A stretch of 64,000 nucleotides of DNA from Streptomyces sp. B93 (lineage in GTDB: Bacteria; Actinomycetota; Actinomycetes; Streptomycetales; Streptomycetaceae): positions 38,040 through 102,039 of the forward strand of contig NZ_JAGPXL010000023.1 of the NCBI RefSeq assembly GCF_018070565.1, given 5' to 3'. Under the pieces are notes generated by a model. It was not told the DNA's origin. It saw only the letters and a program-made list of their open reading frames with translations, and searched no databases. Position 1 is the stretch's first letter. Each line of letters opens with the position of its first letter. This document shows positions 1 to 7,922 of the stretch, piece by piece. A program made the translations under genes and the position numbers.

Positions 1-2
1 GC

Positions 3-1223
3 TGGGAGGGCAGTGCCTACGTTCTGACGACGGACGGCACGTACAAGCGGCGCAGCGTCTACGGCAAGACCTGGGACGAAGCACACGAGAAGCTGACCAA
101 ACTCAAGGCCGACTCCCTGAACGGTCTGCCGGTCGCCACCAACAAGATGACCATCTCCCAGTACCTGACGTACTGGCTCGCGAACGTCGCCAAGGGCAAG
201 GTGCGCAGGACGACATACGTCAACTACGAATCCCTCGTCCGCAACTACATCACCCCCGAGTTCGGTAGGAAGAAACTGACCCGGCTCACCGCCCGCGACA
301 TCCGGGCCTTCCTGACCAAGACGGCGGCCACCTGCCAGTGCTGCGCCCAGGGCAAGGACAAAAAGCGGCCCGAGCACAAGCGGCGCTGCTGCGCCCTCGG
401 CAAGTGCTGCAAGAAGCTCCCCTCTGACCGCACCGTCCGCTTCCTGCTGGTAATCCTGCGGGCCGCTCTCCAACACGCCGTACGTGAAGACGAGTTGCCC
501 CGCAACGTGGCCCGGAACGTGGAGCTGAGCATGGGAACGAAGCGCGAGATCGAGCCGCTCACGGCCAAGGAGGGGCGTCAGCTCCTAGCGGCGGCCCGTG
601 ACAACCGGCTGTGGGCCACGTACGAACTGGCGGTCCGCATCGGCCTGCGGCGCGGTGAGCTGCTGGGGCTGCGTTGGTCGGACGTGGATCTCCACGAAGG
701 CGTCCTCACCGTCCGGCAGGCCCTACAGCGGGTCGGCGGCGAACTGCTGATCGTCGCGCCGAAGACTCAACGGTCGGCCCGTCGCGTGGCCCTGCCGCCC
801 GAATGTGTGACCGCGCTCCGTGCTCAGCGCGCCCAGCAGACTGCCGACCGAAAGGCCGCTGGTGCCAACTGGAAGGGGACGGGCCAGGGCCTCGTCTTCA
901 CCACGAAGAACGGGACCCCCATCGAGCCGCGCAACCTGAACCGGTCCTTCGAGGCTCTGTGCGCTCGCGCCGGAGTCCGTAGGGTCCGCTTCCACGATCT
1001 GCGCCACACCTGCGCTTCCTTGCTGCACGAACAGGGCGCCGACGCTCGCATGATCATGGAAGTCCTGGGCCACAGCTCCATCCGCGTGACCATGGACATC
1101 TACACCTTCGTACGGCTCGACTCTCAGCGCTCGGCGTTCGATCGCGTCGGGGATGCCTTGAGGGATGACGGCAACGAAACGGACGATGACGACGGCGCGG
1201 CCGGTGTCCCCGTAGCCGTGTGA
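3..1223 (+). CDS. Tyrosine site-specific recombinase (integrase), 5' end outside window
   Basis: Integrase of a mobile element that extends off the left edge. The reading frame is open back to the first base: WEGSAYVLTTDGTYKRRSVY precedes the first in-window ATG (147) and looks like an arm-binding domain, so the true start is outside. A SAM-like core-binding domain follows (about 147-520), then the catalytic domain. Visible catalytic motifs are the Arg of GLRRGELLGLRW, HDLRHTCASLL (H-x-x-R), and LGHSSIRVTMDIY (His and nucleophile Tyr). The core-binding domain carries a cysteine-rich insert (CQCCAQG ... CCALGKCC) that resembles a zinc knuckle; such inserts occur in actinobacterial integrases. 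The gene ends about 90 bp from the 3' end of tRNA-Arg, the usual int-att layout of elements integrated in a tRNA gene. Confidence 0.93.
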   Translation, partial: WEGSAYVLTTDGTYKRRSVYGKTWDEAHEKLTKLKADSLNGLPVATNKMTISQYLTYWLANVAKGKVRRTTYVNYESLVRNYITPEFGRKKLTRLTARDIRAFLTKTAATCQCCAQGKDKKRPEHKRRCCALGKCCKKLPSDRTVRFLLVILRAALQHAVREDELPRNVARNVELSMGTKREIEPLTAKEGRQLLAAARDNRLWATYELAVRIGLRRGELLGLRWSDVDLHEGVLTVRQALQRVGGELLIVAPKTQRSARRVALPPECVTALRAQRAQQTADRKAAGANWKGTGQGLVFTTKNGTPIEPRNLNRSFEALCARAGVRRVRFHDLRHTCASLLHEQGADARMIMEVLGHSSIRVTMDIYTFVRLDSQRSAFDRVGDALRDDGNETDDDDGAAGVPVAV

Positions 1224-1270
1224 TCGCCTCCTGAAGGCGGTTGCCGTCAAACACTGCCGTCAAGGCAAAA

Positions 1271-1308
1271 GCCAGAGGCCCTGTGGATCACTCCATAGGG
1301 CCTCTGGC
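1271..1308 (-). terminator. Hairpin terminator between integrase and tRNA-Arg
   Basis: Perfect 12-bp inverted repeat (1271-1282 against 1297-1308, arm gccagaggccct) with a 14-nt loop. Read on the minus strand the stem is followed by TTTT, so it fits best as the terminator of tRNA-Arg. It also faces the end of the integrase gene. Confidence 0.7.
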
Positions 1309-1314
1309 CTGCTG

Positions 1315-1350
1315 CGCACTCGGCAGGATTCGAACCTGCAACCTTCTGAT
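1315..1350. other. Probable attachment (att) junction in the 3' part of tRNA-Arg
   Basis: Inferred. The integrase reads toward the 3' end of tRNA-Arg and the tRNA gene is intact, as expected when an element carries a copy of the tRNA 3' end and restores the gene on insertion. The exact core cannot be defined because the other element end is outside the window. Confidence 0.5.
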
Positions 1351-1387
1351 CCGTAGTCAGATGCTCTATCCGTTAAGCTACGAGTGC
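1315..1387 (-). tRNA. tRNA-Arg (anticodon ACG)
   Basis: 73-nt cloverleaf on the minus strand. The acceptor stem GCACTCG pairs with CGAGTGC, the anticodon loop is CTACGGA, and the T arm contains GGTTCGAATCC. The anticodon ACG reads CGN arginine codons. CCA is not encoded. It is the likely target of the integrase on its 3' side. Confidence 0.96.
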
Positions 1388-1526
1388 TTGTCTTCTGTTT
1401 TCCTGTCTCCGCTCCCGGCCCTTTCGGCCCGCTCGCGGCGACAGGAAGAACATTACATGACTGCCGCCGTCATGTGAAATCCGTTTGCGCTACCCCTTGT
1501 GACCTGCGAAAACGCCTCTTCGGGGC

Positions 1527-1636
1527 GTGCGGGCCGGGGGAACGCCGAAGCCCCGGCCGTGCGGGCCGGGGGAACGCCGAAGCCCCGGCCGTGCGGGCCG
1601 GGGGAACGCCGAAGCCCCGGCCGTGCGGGCCGGGGC
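1527..1636. repeat. 32-bp tandem repeat (3 full copies plus a partial) between two tRNA genes
   Basis: Identical units at 1527-1558, 1559-1590 and 1591-1622, then a partial fourth copy. Each unit contains gaagccccggcc followed by gtgcgggcc; the last junction folds into a long GC hairpin (gaagccccggcc / ggccggggcttc). This looks like an amplified terminator hairpin lying downstream of tRNA-Ser on the minus strand. Confidence 0.85.
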
Positions 1637-1650
1637 TTCGGGATCATGCG

Positions 1651-1741
1651 CGGAGGCGGAGGGATTTGAACCCTCGATGGGGGGTAAACCCCAAACCGCA
1701 TTAGCAGTGCGGCGCCATAGACCGGACTAGGCGACGCCTCC
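1651..1741 (-). tRNA. tRNA-Ser (anticodon GCT)
   Basis: 91-nt class II tRNA on the minus strand. The acceptor GGAGGCG pairs with CGCCTCC. The anticodon loop is CTGCTAA with anticodon GCT for AGC/AGT, and there is a long variable arm (GGTTTGGGGTTTACCCCCC). No encoded CCA. Confidence 0.96.
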
Positions 1742-1931
1742 AGCACAACCGCTCGCGCGAGCGCGAATGGTGCGTGCAGATGATGACACAGTCGAGCGCG
1801 GTGTCACCAATCGGCTCCCACGGTACTAGGCAGGTGGTGCGCAGGGCAAAGGCGTTCCCGGGGCGAGCCACGGGTGGTTCCCGCGGGGTCCGGTCGCGCA
1901 ACGCAACGGGGTCCGCCGCGTTAGGCAGGGC

Positions 1932-2402
1932 ATGTCTCAGGTCATGTTCTCCGGCGCCGTGCGCCGGGTTGTGCTCGCCGCCGCCGTCGTCGGGATGGGT
2001 TCGGCCGTGGTCCCGTTCGCCGGAGCACCCGCGGCGTACGGGGCGCACGGGCGGGGTGCCGGGGATCACCTCACGGTGACGGTGCGGGACGCGGGGGCTG
2101 AGGTGGACGGGACGTACGAGGTGCGGTGCGGTGCGTCGTACGCGCTTCGGGCGTCCGGGCGCCATCCCGATCCCTCCGGCGCCTGTCGTGCCGTACGGCG
2201 GAACTCCCGGGCCGGGGCCGACGCCTTCGCGACCGTGCCGGGAGGCACCGTCTGCACCCTGCAGTACGGCGGTCCCGCCACCGCTCATGTCACCGGGACC
2301 TGGGGCGGGCGGGCCGTCGACGCCACGTTCGACCGGAGCAATGGGTGTGAGATCGGACGGTGGGACCGGTTGGTGCCGCTACTGCCCGATCTGGGCAGGT
2401 GA
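1932..2402 (+). CDS. Subtilisin inhibitor-like (SSI family) secreted protease inhibitor
   Basis: Secreted inhibitor of subtilisin-like serine proteases. Residues 1-38 form a signal peptide (two Arg, a hydrophobic core, then AYGAHG). The mature domain has the SSI signature: LTVTV, GTYEVRCG, HPDPSGAC, a P-G-G-T-x-C-T region, ATHVTGTW-like strand and DRSNGCEIGRWDRL. Four cysteines (about 66, 85, 108, 139) match the two SSI disulfides. By alignment with SSI (CPMVYDP) the reactive loop is CTLQYGGP, which puts Leu110 at P1 and suggests a subtilisin or chymotrypsin-like target. A second in-frame Met (residue 5) could be the start. A hairpin terminator follows. Confidence 0.92.
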   Translation: MSQVMFSGAVRRVVLAAAVVGMGSAVVPFAGAPAAYGAHGRGAGDHLTVTVRDAGAEVDGTYEVRCGASYALRASGRHPDPSGACRAVRRNSRAGADAFATVPGGTVCTLQYGGPATAHVTGTWGGRAVDATFDRSNGCEIGRWDRLVPLLPDLGR

Positions 2403-2471
2403 GGAGGCGGTCCCGGGCGGCGACCGTTCCGTGGAGGTTTCGCGACCGCCCGACGAGGGCCGCATGGAGGC

Positions 2472-2501
2472 CCCGGTGACGCCGGGGCGCCGGTCACCGG
2501 G
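2472..2501 (+). terminator. Hairpin downstream of the SSI gene
   Basis: Perfect 9-bp inverted repeat (cccggtgac, 2472-2480; gtcaccggg, 2493-2501) with a 12-nt loop, 70 bp after the SSI stop. No U tract, as is common in Streptomyces. Confidence 0.55.
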
Positions 2502-2636
2502 TCGTGCGACCTCTCTCTCATCCGGCGTCGCGAGCGCAACCGCAGCCCTTAGACTCCCTCGCGTGACACGTCGCGGGCCCCTTGGCAAGATGGCCCGAGC
2601 GGTCGGCTAGATGCGGTAACAGGGAGGAAGCGTCTC

Positions 2637-5600
2637 GTGAGCAGCAGGCCATCCCGAGGCGCTGCTCGCCTCGCAGCCATACTGGACGCGCTTCCCGACG
2701 CGTTGGTCCTGGTCAACGCCAACGGCACCGTCGTCAACGCCAACACCATCGCGCTGGAGGCCTTCGAGGCGCCCGGCACCGCGCTCGTCGGCCGTGGTCT
2801 GCTGGATCTGCTGCCGCAGTTCGACTCGAAGCTGATCCCGGGCTCCATGCGGCGGCCCGACCACATCGACCCGCGGGCCCGGACCAAGCCGACCCGGATG
2901 ATCGCGCGCCGGACCGACGGGAGCGAGTTCCCGGTCGAGGTCACCAGCGCCAATCTGGAGAACCCCGGCCAGCAGGCCTACGACAGTCACGGCTACGGCT
3001 CCGACGAACTGCTGATGCTCGTCGTACGCGATCTGTCCGGGACCGTCGACACCGAGGCGGAGCTGGCCCGGTCGCAGCGGCAGACGGAGATGATCCTGCG
3101 GGCGGCCTCCGAGGGCGTCGTCGGCACGGACACCGACGGCCGGGTCGTCCTCGTCAACCCCGCCGCCGCGCAGATCCTCGGCTACCGGGCCAGCGAGCTG
3201 GGCGGCAAGGAGCTGCACACCCTCGTCCTGCACTCCCGCGCCGACGGCTCGCCGTTCCCGTACGGGGAGTCCCCGCTCGCGGACACCCTGCGCTCCGGGC
3301 GCAAGCACCGGGTGCGCGGGCAGGTCGTGTGGGCCAAGAACGGCGACAAGCTGCCCGTCGACCTGACGACCGCGCCGGTGCGTGACGGGGACCAGCTGGT
3401 CGGCGCCGTCATGACGTTCACCGACCGGCGGCCCTACGACGCGCTCGCCGAGGAGAAGGCGGCGCTGGAGAAGCGGCACGCGGAGGAGGTGGAGCGGCTC
3501 GCCGGGGAGCACGCCTCCGACCTGACCGCCCTGCGCCAGCAGCACGTGGCCGAGCTGGAGGACCTGCGCGAGCAGCACGCCGAGGAGCTGGCGGCGGGCG
3601 AGGAGCGGTACGCCGCCCTCGGGGAGCGGGAGAAGGACCGCTACGAGGCCCTCGCCGGGCGGCACGAGCAACTGCTGACGCTGCTCGGGCGGTCGCTGCG
3701 CGGGCCGCTGGACGAGTTGCGGCGTGAGCTGGCCGCCCTGGCCGCGGACGACGCCGGGCAGTTGTGGCCCGAGGCCAACCAGGTGCTGCACCACCTGTCG
3801 GCGGGCTATTCGCGGATCACCACCCTCATCGACAACGTCCTCGGCTACCAGCGGCTGGACGCCGGGGCCGAGGACGTCGTCCGTACGAAGGTGATGCTCG
3901 ACTCCGTGGTCGCGGCGGGTGTCGACGGTGCCGTCGACCTCATCGGGCCGGGGCGGGTGCAGTTCGCCGTGCACGCGCCGCCGATCGAGGCCGAGGTCGA
4001 CGCGCGGCTGCTCGCCACCGCCCTCGCCCACCTGGTCGCCGATGTCGCCGGGGTCGACGCGACCGGCAACACACCGGTGGCCACGGGCGGTTACCTGGAC
4101 AACACCGTCGTCGTGGCGGCGGCGCAGCGCGGCGAGTCCGTGCGGATCGAGGTGCGCGGGCCGTACGCCGGCGGGGACGCCGTGCACGAGCCCATCGTGC
4201 GGGGGATCGTGCGCGCCCACGGCGGTGTGCTCCAGACGCACGAGGTGCCGGGGATGAGCGGGAACGCCTACGTCCTCGAGGTGCCGATCGGGGGTGGCGC
4301 CGGGGTCGTCGCGCCCCAGGCGGGGGTCGTGGCCGTGGCCGGGGGTACGGCTCCGGGCGACGGGACCGAGGGCGGTCCGGGTGGTCCGGGTGGTCCGGGT
4401 ACGGCCGTGGAGGCTGCCGCCGTCGGTGGCGGTGGGCGGCGCCGGGCCCGGCGGTCCTCCGTGGACGCCTTCCTGGAGAGCGAGGTCGCGGGCGGCGGTG
4501 CCGAGACGGAAGGCGTGGCGGAGGGCGTGGCGCCCACCGGGCGTCGGCGTCGGCGTGCCGCCGCGTCCGCCTCCGCCGAGGCGGTGGAGTCCGCGTCCCC
4601 GGCCGCCGCTGCCGGGAGCGCTCCGGTTCCGGACGCGGGCCTTGCTCCCGCTCCGGCCAACAGCGGTACCGGGCGGCGGCGTGGACGGCCCGCCGAGGAC
4701 GCTGCCGCCGCCGCACGGGCGCAGGTGGCTCTGCCGCAGACCGCCCTGCCCCAGAACGCCCTGCCCCAGGCGGCCCTGCCCCAGGCGGTCGCTCCCGGGG
4801 CCGCCGCCGAGGGTGCCGTGGTCACCGCCGCCGAGCATGCGGCCGGGGCCGCGGCCTCCGGGACCGGGCTCGGTGGGACCGTGCCGCCGCAGGGCGTGCC
4901 CGCGGGCGGGGGGCGGCGCGGGCGGCGTGCCGCCGATCCGCAGCAGGCCCAGCCTCAGCCTCAGCCCCCGTCACCGAATCCGTCGCAGTCGCAACCGCAC
5001 GCGCTGCCGCCCGCGCTGCCCGTCTCCGCCGACGCGGGCGTGGCCGCGCCGGGTGCCGTCGAGGACGACCAGCCGACCGGACGCCGGCGGCGGGCGCTCG
5101 CCGCGGCGCAGGAGCGTGCGGCGGCTCAGGAGGCGGGGCCGCGTACGGTGTTCGCCCTGCCGCCCGCCGACGCCGACCGGGCGCCGACCGCCGAGGCACC
5201 GACGCCGGGGCCCGCGCCCGGTTCGGTCGCACCCGGTTCGGTCGCACCCGCGCAGATGCCCGCACCCGGTTCGATCCCGTCGGCCCAGATGCCCGCACCC
5301 ACCCCAGTACCGCCGGCCCAGATGCCCGCCCCTGGTTCGGTACCACCCGCGCAGATGCCCGCCCCAGGTTCGGTACCACCGGCCCAGATGCCCGCGCCCG
5401 GCCCGGTGCCGCCCGCGCCGATGCCGATGCCCGCGCCCGTCCCGCCCGCGCAGATCCCGGCCCAGGGGCCGGGTCCGGCCGCCGCCGACGGCGGTGTCGC
5501 CGCGGGGGAGCACGGGCGCCATGACGCCGTACCGCACGACCAGAGCGACGACCACACCCCGCCGCAGCCGCATCCCACGGGTGCGCCGACGGGGCGGCGG

Positions 5601-7223
5601 CGACGGGCCGTGGCCCAGCCGTCCGCGCAGGCCTCCGCGCAGGCCTCCGAGGCGGGCCCGGTGGCCACTCCGGCTCCGGCGGTCGCCAACCCCGCCCCCG
5701 CCGCGGCGAATCCGGCCCCGGCGGCAGGGGTCGTACCCCCGCAGGGTGCTCCGCAGCCCGCACCGGCCGCCGCCGACGCGGGCGTGGCCGCGCCGGGGCA
5801 CACCGTCACCGCGCCCGCGGCCCAGCCGGTCGCCCCGCCCGTTCCCGGTCAGCCGCTCCCGGCCGAATCCGCCACCGCCGGGGGTACGGCCGTACCCCCG
5901 GCCCCGGCTCCCGCCGTGACCGCGACGCCCGCGCCCGGTACCCCGCTGCCCCCGGCCGCTCCCGCGCAGCCCCGGGCCGCGCAGCCCCGGGCCGCGCAGC
6001 CGCTGCCCGCCGAGGCGTCGGCGCCGGAAGCGCCCGTGGACCCGAACTCCACCCAGGGCCGGGCGATCAGCGTGCGCACGCTGGGCCAGGGGGTGCCCTT
6101 CACCCGGCAGGCCGCGCAGGTGCAGCAGACCTCCGGCGGCGCGGCCGGTACGCCTCCGCCGCACCAGCCGGGCGGCTCCGGGCGGCGCCGCAAGCTGGGG
6201 ACGCCGCCGGACCCGGCCGCCGCCGGTCGTCCGGAGCTGGGGGCCCGCCCGCATCCGGCGACGGCCGAGCAGCCGCCCGCACCGGCGCAGGCCCAGCCGC
6301 AGTCACCGCCCCAGCCGTCGCCGTCGCCGGCCGGGCAGTCGCGGCTCGCGCCGCCCGCGCAGGCGTCCGAGGGCGCCGGACGGTCGTACGCGATAGGCGC
6401 GCCGGACAAGAACGCCGCCGAGGGGCCCGAGCCGCTGGACGGGCCGGGTGGCGCGGTCGAGGTGGCGGACCCGCCGCGACCGCGGCCGATGGACGACGAG
6501 CTGCCGCCGGAGCCGCTGGACAATCCGCGGCGGCTGCTGGTGTGGCCCGCGCCGGACGTGACGACGCAGCAGGCGCTGAGCGACCGGGGCTACCGGCCGG
6601 TGATCGTGCACTCGCGCGAGGAGGTGGACGCGCAGATCGCCGCGTTCCCCGCCGCCCTGTTCGTCGATCCGCTGACGGGACCCATCACGCGTACGGCCCT
6701 CCAGTCGCTGCGGCAGGCCGCGGTGGCCGCCGAGGTGCCGGTGATGGTCACGGCGGGGCTCGGACAGGCGACGCGCGAGGCGGCGTACGGCGCCGATCCG
6801 GCCGTACTGCTGAAGGCGCTGGCGCCCCGGGACAGTGAGCAGCATCCGCCCCGGGTGCTGCTGATCGAGGAGCACGCGGAGATCGCGCTGGCGCTGACGG
6901 CGACGCTGGAGCGGCGTGGGATGCAGGTGGCGCGGGCCGCGAGCGACACGGACGCGGTGACGCTCGCCGGGCAGTTCCGGCCGAACCTCGTGGTGATGGA
7001 CCTGATGCAGGTGCACCGGCGGCAGGCCGGGATCATCGACTGGCTCCGGGCGAACGGGCAGCTCAACCGCACCCCGCTGGTCGTCTACACGGCCGCCGTC
7101 GACCAGGCGGACCTGCCGCGGCTGGCGTCCGGTGAGACGGTGCTGTTCCTCGCGGAGCGGTCCACCAGCGCCGAGGTGCAGGCCCGGATCGTGGACCTGC
7201 TGGCCCGCATCGGGACCAACTGA
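2637..7223 (+). CDS. Giant PAS-domain pseudokinase with a long Pro/Ala linker and C-terminal receiver domains
   Basis: 1528-residue protein starting at GTG after a GGGAGGA ribosome site. Domains in order: PAS (about 10-135), PAS (150-265), charged coiled coil (268-347), a DHp-like segment (348-410), a degenerate HATPase-like segment (430-552, ending IVRGIVRAHGGVLQTHEV), a 700-residue Pro/Ala/Gln-rich linker, a divergent receiver-like domain (about 1290-1390) and a receiver domain (1405-1528). The phospho-acceptor His of the DHp is absent: GRSLRGPLDEL stands where SHELRTPL is usual. The last receiver keeps an acidic pair (EE 1411-1412) and Asp1455 (VVMDLM) but lacks the usual Lys. The linker repeats a Gly-Arg-rich box (TGRRRRRAA, TGRRRGRPA, TGRRRRALA, TGRRRRAVA) and PAP-rich units. 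Probably a sensor or scaffold acting with partner proteins; the partner is not visible. A membrane segment is not seen. Confidence 0.85.
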   Translation: MSSRPSRGAARLAAILDALPDALVLVNANGTVVNANTIALEAFEAPGTALVGRGLLDLLPQFDSKLIPGSMRRPDHIDPRARTKPTRMIARRTDGSEFPVEVTSANLENPGQQAYDSHGYGSDELLMLVVRDLSGTVDTEAELARSQRQTEMILRAASEGVVGTDTDGRVVLVNPAAAQILGYRASELGGKELHTLVLHSRADGSPFPYGESPLADTLRSGRKHRVRGQVVWAKNGDKLPVDLTTAPVRDGDQLVGAVMTFTDRRPYDALAEEKAALEKRHAEEVERLAGEHASDLTALRQQHVAELEDLREQHAEELAAGEERYAALGEREKDRYEALAGRHEQLLTLLGRSLRGPLDELRRELAALAADDAGQLWPEANQVLHHLSAGYSRITTLIDNVLGYQRLDAGAEDVVRTKVMLDSVVAAGVDGAVDLIGPGRVQFAVHAPPIEAEVDARLLATALAHLVADVAGVDATGNTPVATGGYLDNTVVVAAAQRGESVRIEVRGPYAGGDAVHEPIVRGIVRAHGGVLQTHEVPGMSGNAYVLEVPIGGGAGVVAPQAGVVAVAGGTAPGDGTEGGPGGPGGPGTAVEAAAVGGGGRRRARRSSVDAFLESEVAGGGAETEGVAEGVAPTGRRRRRAAASASAEAVESASPAAAAGSAPVPDAGLAPAPANSGTGRRRGRPAEDAAAAARAQVALPQTALPQNALPQAALPQAVAPGAAAEGAVVTAAEHAAGAAASGTGLGGTVPPQGVPAGGGRRGRRAADPQQAQPQPQPPSPNPSQSQPHALPPALPVSADAGVAAPGAVEDDQPTGRRRRALAAAQERAAAQEAGPRTVFALPPADADRAPTAEAPTPGPAPGSVAPGSVAPAQMPAPGSIPSAQMPAPTPVPPAQMPAPGSVPPAQMPAPGSVPPAQMPAPGPVPPAPMPMPAPVPPAQIPAQGPGPAAADGGVAAGEHGRHDAVPHDQSDDHTPPQPHPTGAPTGRRRRAVAQPSAQASAQASEAGPVATPAPAVANPAPAAANPAPAAGVVPPQGAPQPAPAAADAGVAAPGHTVTAPAAQPVAPPVPGQPLPAESATAGGTAVPPAPAPAVTATPAPGTPLPPAAPAQPRAAQPRAAQPLPAEASAPEAPVDPNSTQGRAISVRTLGQGVPFTRQAAQVQQTSGGAAGTPPPHQPGGSGRRRKLGTPPDPAAAGRPELGARPHPATAEQPPAPAQAQPQSPPQPSPSPAGQSRLAPPAQASEGAGRSYAIGAPDKNAAEGPEPLDGPGGAVEVADPPRPRPMDDELPPEPLDNPRRLLVWPAPDVTTQQALSDRGYRPVIVHSREEVDAQIAAFPAALFVDPLTGPITRTALQSLRQAAVAAEVPVMVTAGLGQATREAAYGADPAVLLKALAPRDSEQHPPRVLLIEEHAEIALALTATLERRGMQVARAASDTDAVTLAGQFRPNLVVMDLMQVHRRQAGIIDWLRANGQLNRTPLVVYTAAVDQADLPRLASGETVLFLAERSTSAEVQARIVDLLARIGTN

Positions 7224-7229
7224 CCCCGC

Positions 7230-7808
7230 CTAGCGGGCGGTGATCCGCCGCGCCGCCTCCTTGATCGAGGCGCGCAGGCGGTCGCCGTCGCTGTCGTCGG
7301 CGCCGACCAGGATGCGTTTCATCTGGGGGACGACGGTGGCCCAGTTGGCCATGGCGACGAGCAGGAACAGCAGGTCACGGGCCGGGATGGCGTCACTGAC
7401 GACGCCCCGGTCCTGGCCGTCCCGGAGGGCGGCGACCTTGCGGGCGTAGTGCTGCTGGCGTTCGTCCTCGTCGGGCAGTTCGGTGGTGCCGTACTCCAGG
7501 CCCTCCCAGAAGAGGAGGCGGAGGAGTTCGGGGTGGGCGGCGTGGTAGTCCATCAGCCGGTCCAGCCAGCCCTCGATGTCGTCGGGGTCGACGGGGACGG
7601 CGACGGCGAGGTCCAGCATGCACTTGGCGAGGACCTGGGTGAACAGCTCGGCCTTGTTGCCGAAGTAGGCGTAGATGAGCTGCTTGTTGGCCTTGGCCGT
7701 GCCCGCGATGCGGTCGATGCGCGCGCCCGCGATGCCGTGCCCGGCGAACTCGTCGATCGCCGCCTGGAAGATCCGGGCCTTGGTGGCCTCGGGGTCCCTT
7801 GCTGCCAT
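7230..7808 (-). CDS. TetR family transcriptional regulator
   Basis: 192-residue repressor. The N-terminal helix-turn-helix spans about residues 10-55 (ATKARIFQAAIDEFAGHGIAGARIDRIAGTA then KQLIYAYFGNKAELF). The C-terminal ligand domain is family-variable. It is divergent from the MFS gene at 7923, and the 115-bp gap holds three palindromes, so it most likely represses the pump and itself. It converges on the PAS gene with only 6 bp between stops. Confidence 0.93.
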   Translation of the reverse strand: MAARDPEATKARIFQAAIDEFAGHGIAGARIDRIAGTAKANKQLIYAYFGNKAELFTQVLAKCMLDLAVAVPVDPDDIEGWLDRLMDYHAAHPELLRLLFWEGLEYGTTELPDEDERQQHYARKVAALRDGQDRGVVSDAIPARDLLFLLVAMANWATVVPQMKRILVGADDSDGDRLRASIKEAARRITAR

Positions 7809-7840
7809 GGGGACAGGGTAGGGCAGCGGCCGGAATAAGT

Positions 7841-7856
7841 AACCAACGGTTTGGTT
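7841..7856. promoter_or_regulatory. Palindromic operator candidate next to the TetR gene
   Basis: Inverted repeat AACCAA-CGGT-TTGGTT. Its right half overlaps a TTGACA (7855-7860) that could be the -35 box of the MFS promoter. Related half-sites recur at 7902-7917 (CCAAC/GTTGG), which suggests a shared regulator, most simply the adjacent TetR protein. Confidence 0.65.
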
Positions 7857-7880
7857 GACAACTAGCGATCCTCAAGCGCA

Positions 7881-7897
7881 GACTCGGCAGCCGAGTC
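7881..7897. promoter_or_regulatory. 17-bp palindrome in the tetR-MFS intergenic region
   Basis: GACTCGGC-a-GCCGAGTC, a perfect 8-bp inverted repeat around one base, between the two AACCAA-type sites. It differs in sequence from them, so it may serve another factor or be a hairpin in a leader. Confidence 0.45.
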
Positions 7898-7901
7898 TCT
7901 A

Positions 7902-7917
7902 CCAACCAATTAGTTGG
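7902..7917. promoter_or_regulatory. Second palindromic operator candidate upstream of the MFS start
   Basis: CCAAC-CAATTA-GTTGG, ending 5 bp before the MFS ATG. The core resembles the 7841 site (AACCAA/TTGGTT). A repressor bound here would block initiation. Confidence 0.6.
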
Positions 7918-7922
7918 GAACC

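Noticed and set aside
1527..1636. Repeats considered as a CRISPR array
   Set aside because: The 32-bp units are directly adjacent with no spacers, and no cas genes are present.
2607..4838. 743-codon open frame on the minus strand opposite the PAS protein
   Set aside because: Composition is Gly/Arg/Val-rich with no domain; it mirrors the PAS gene codons. Long antisense frames are normal in high-GC DNA.
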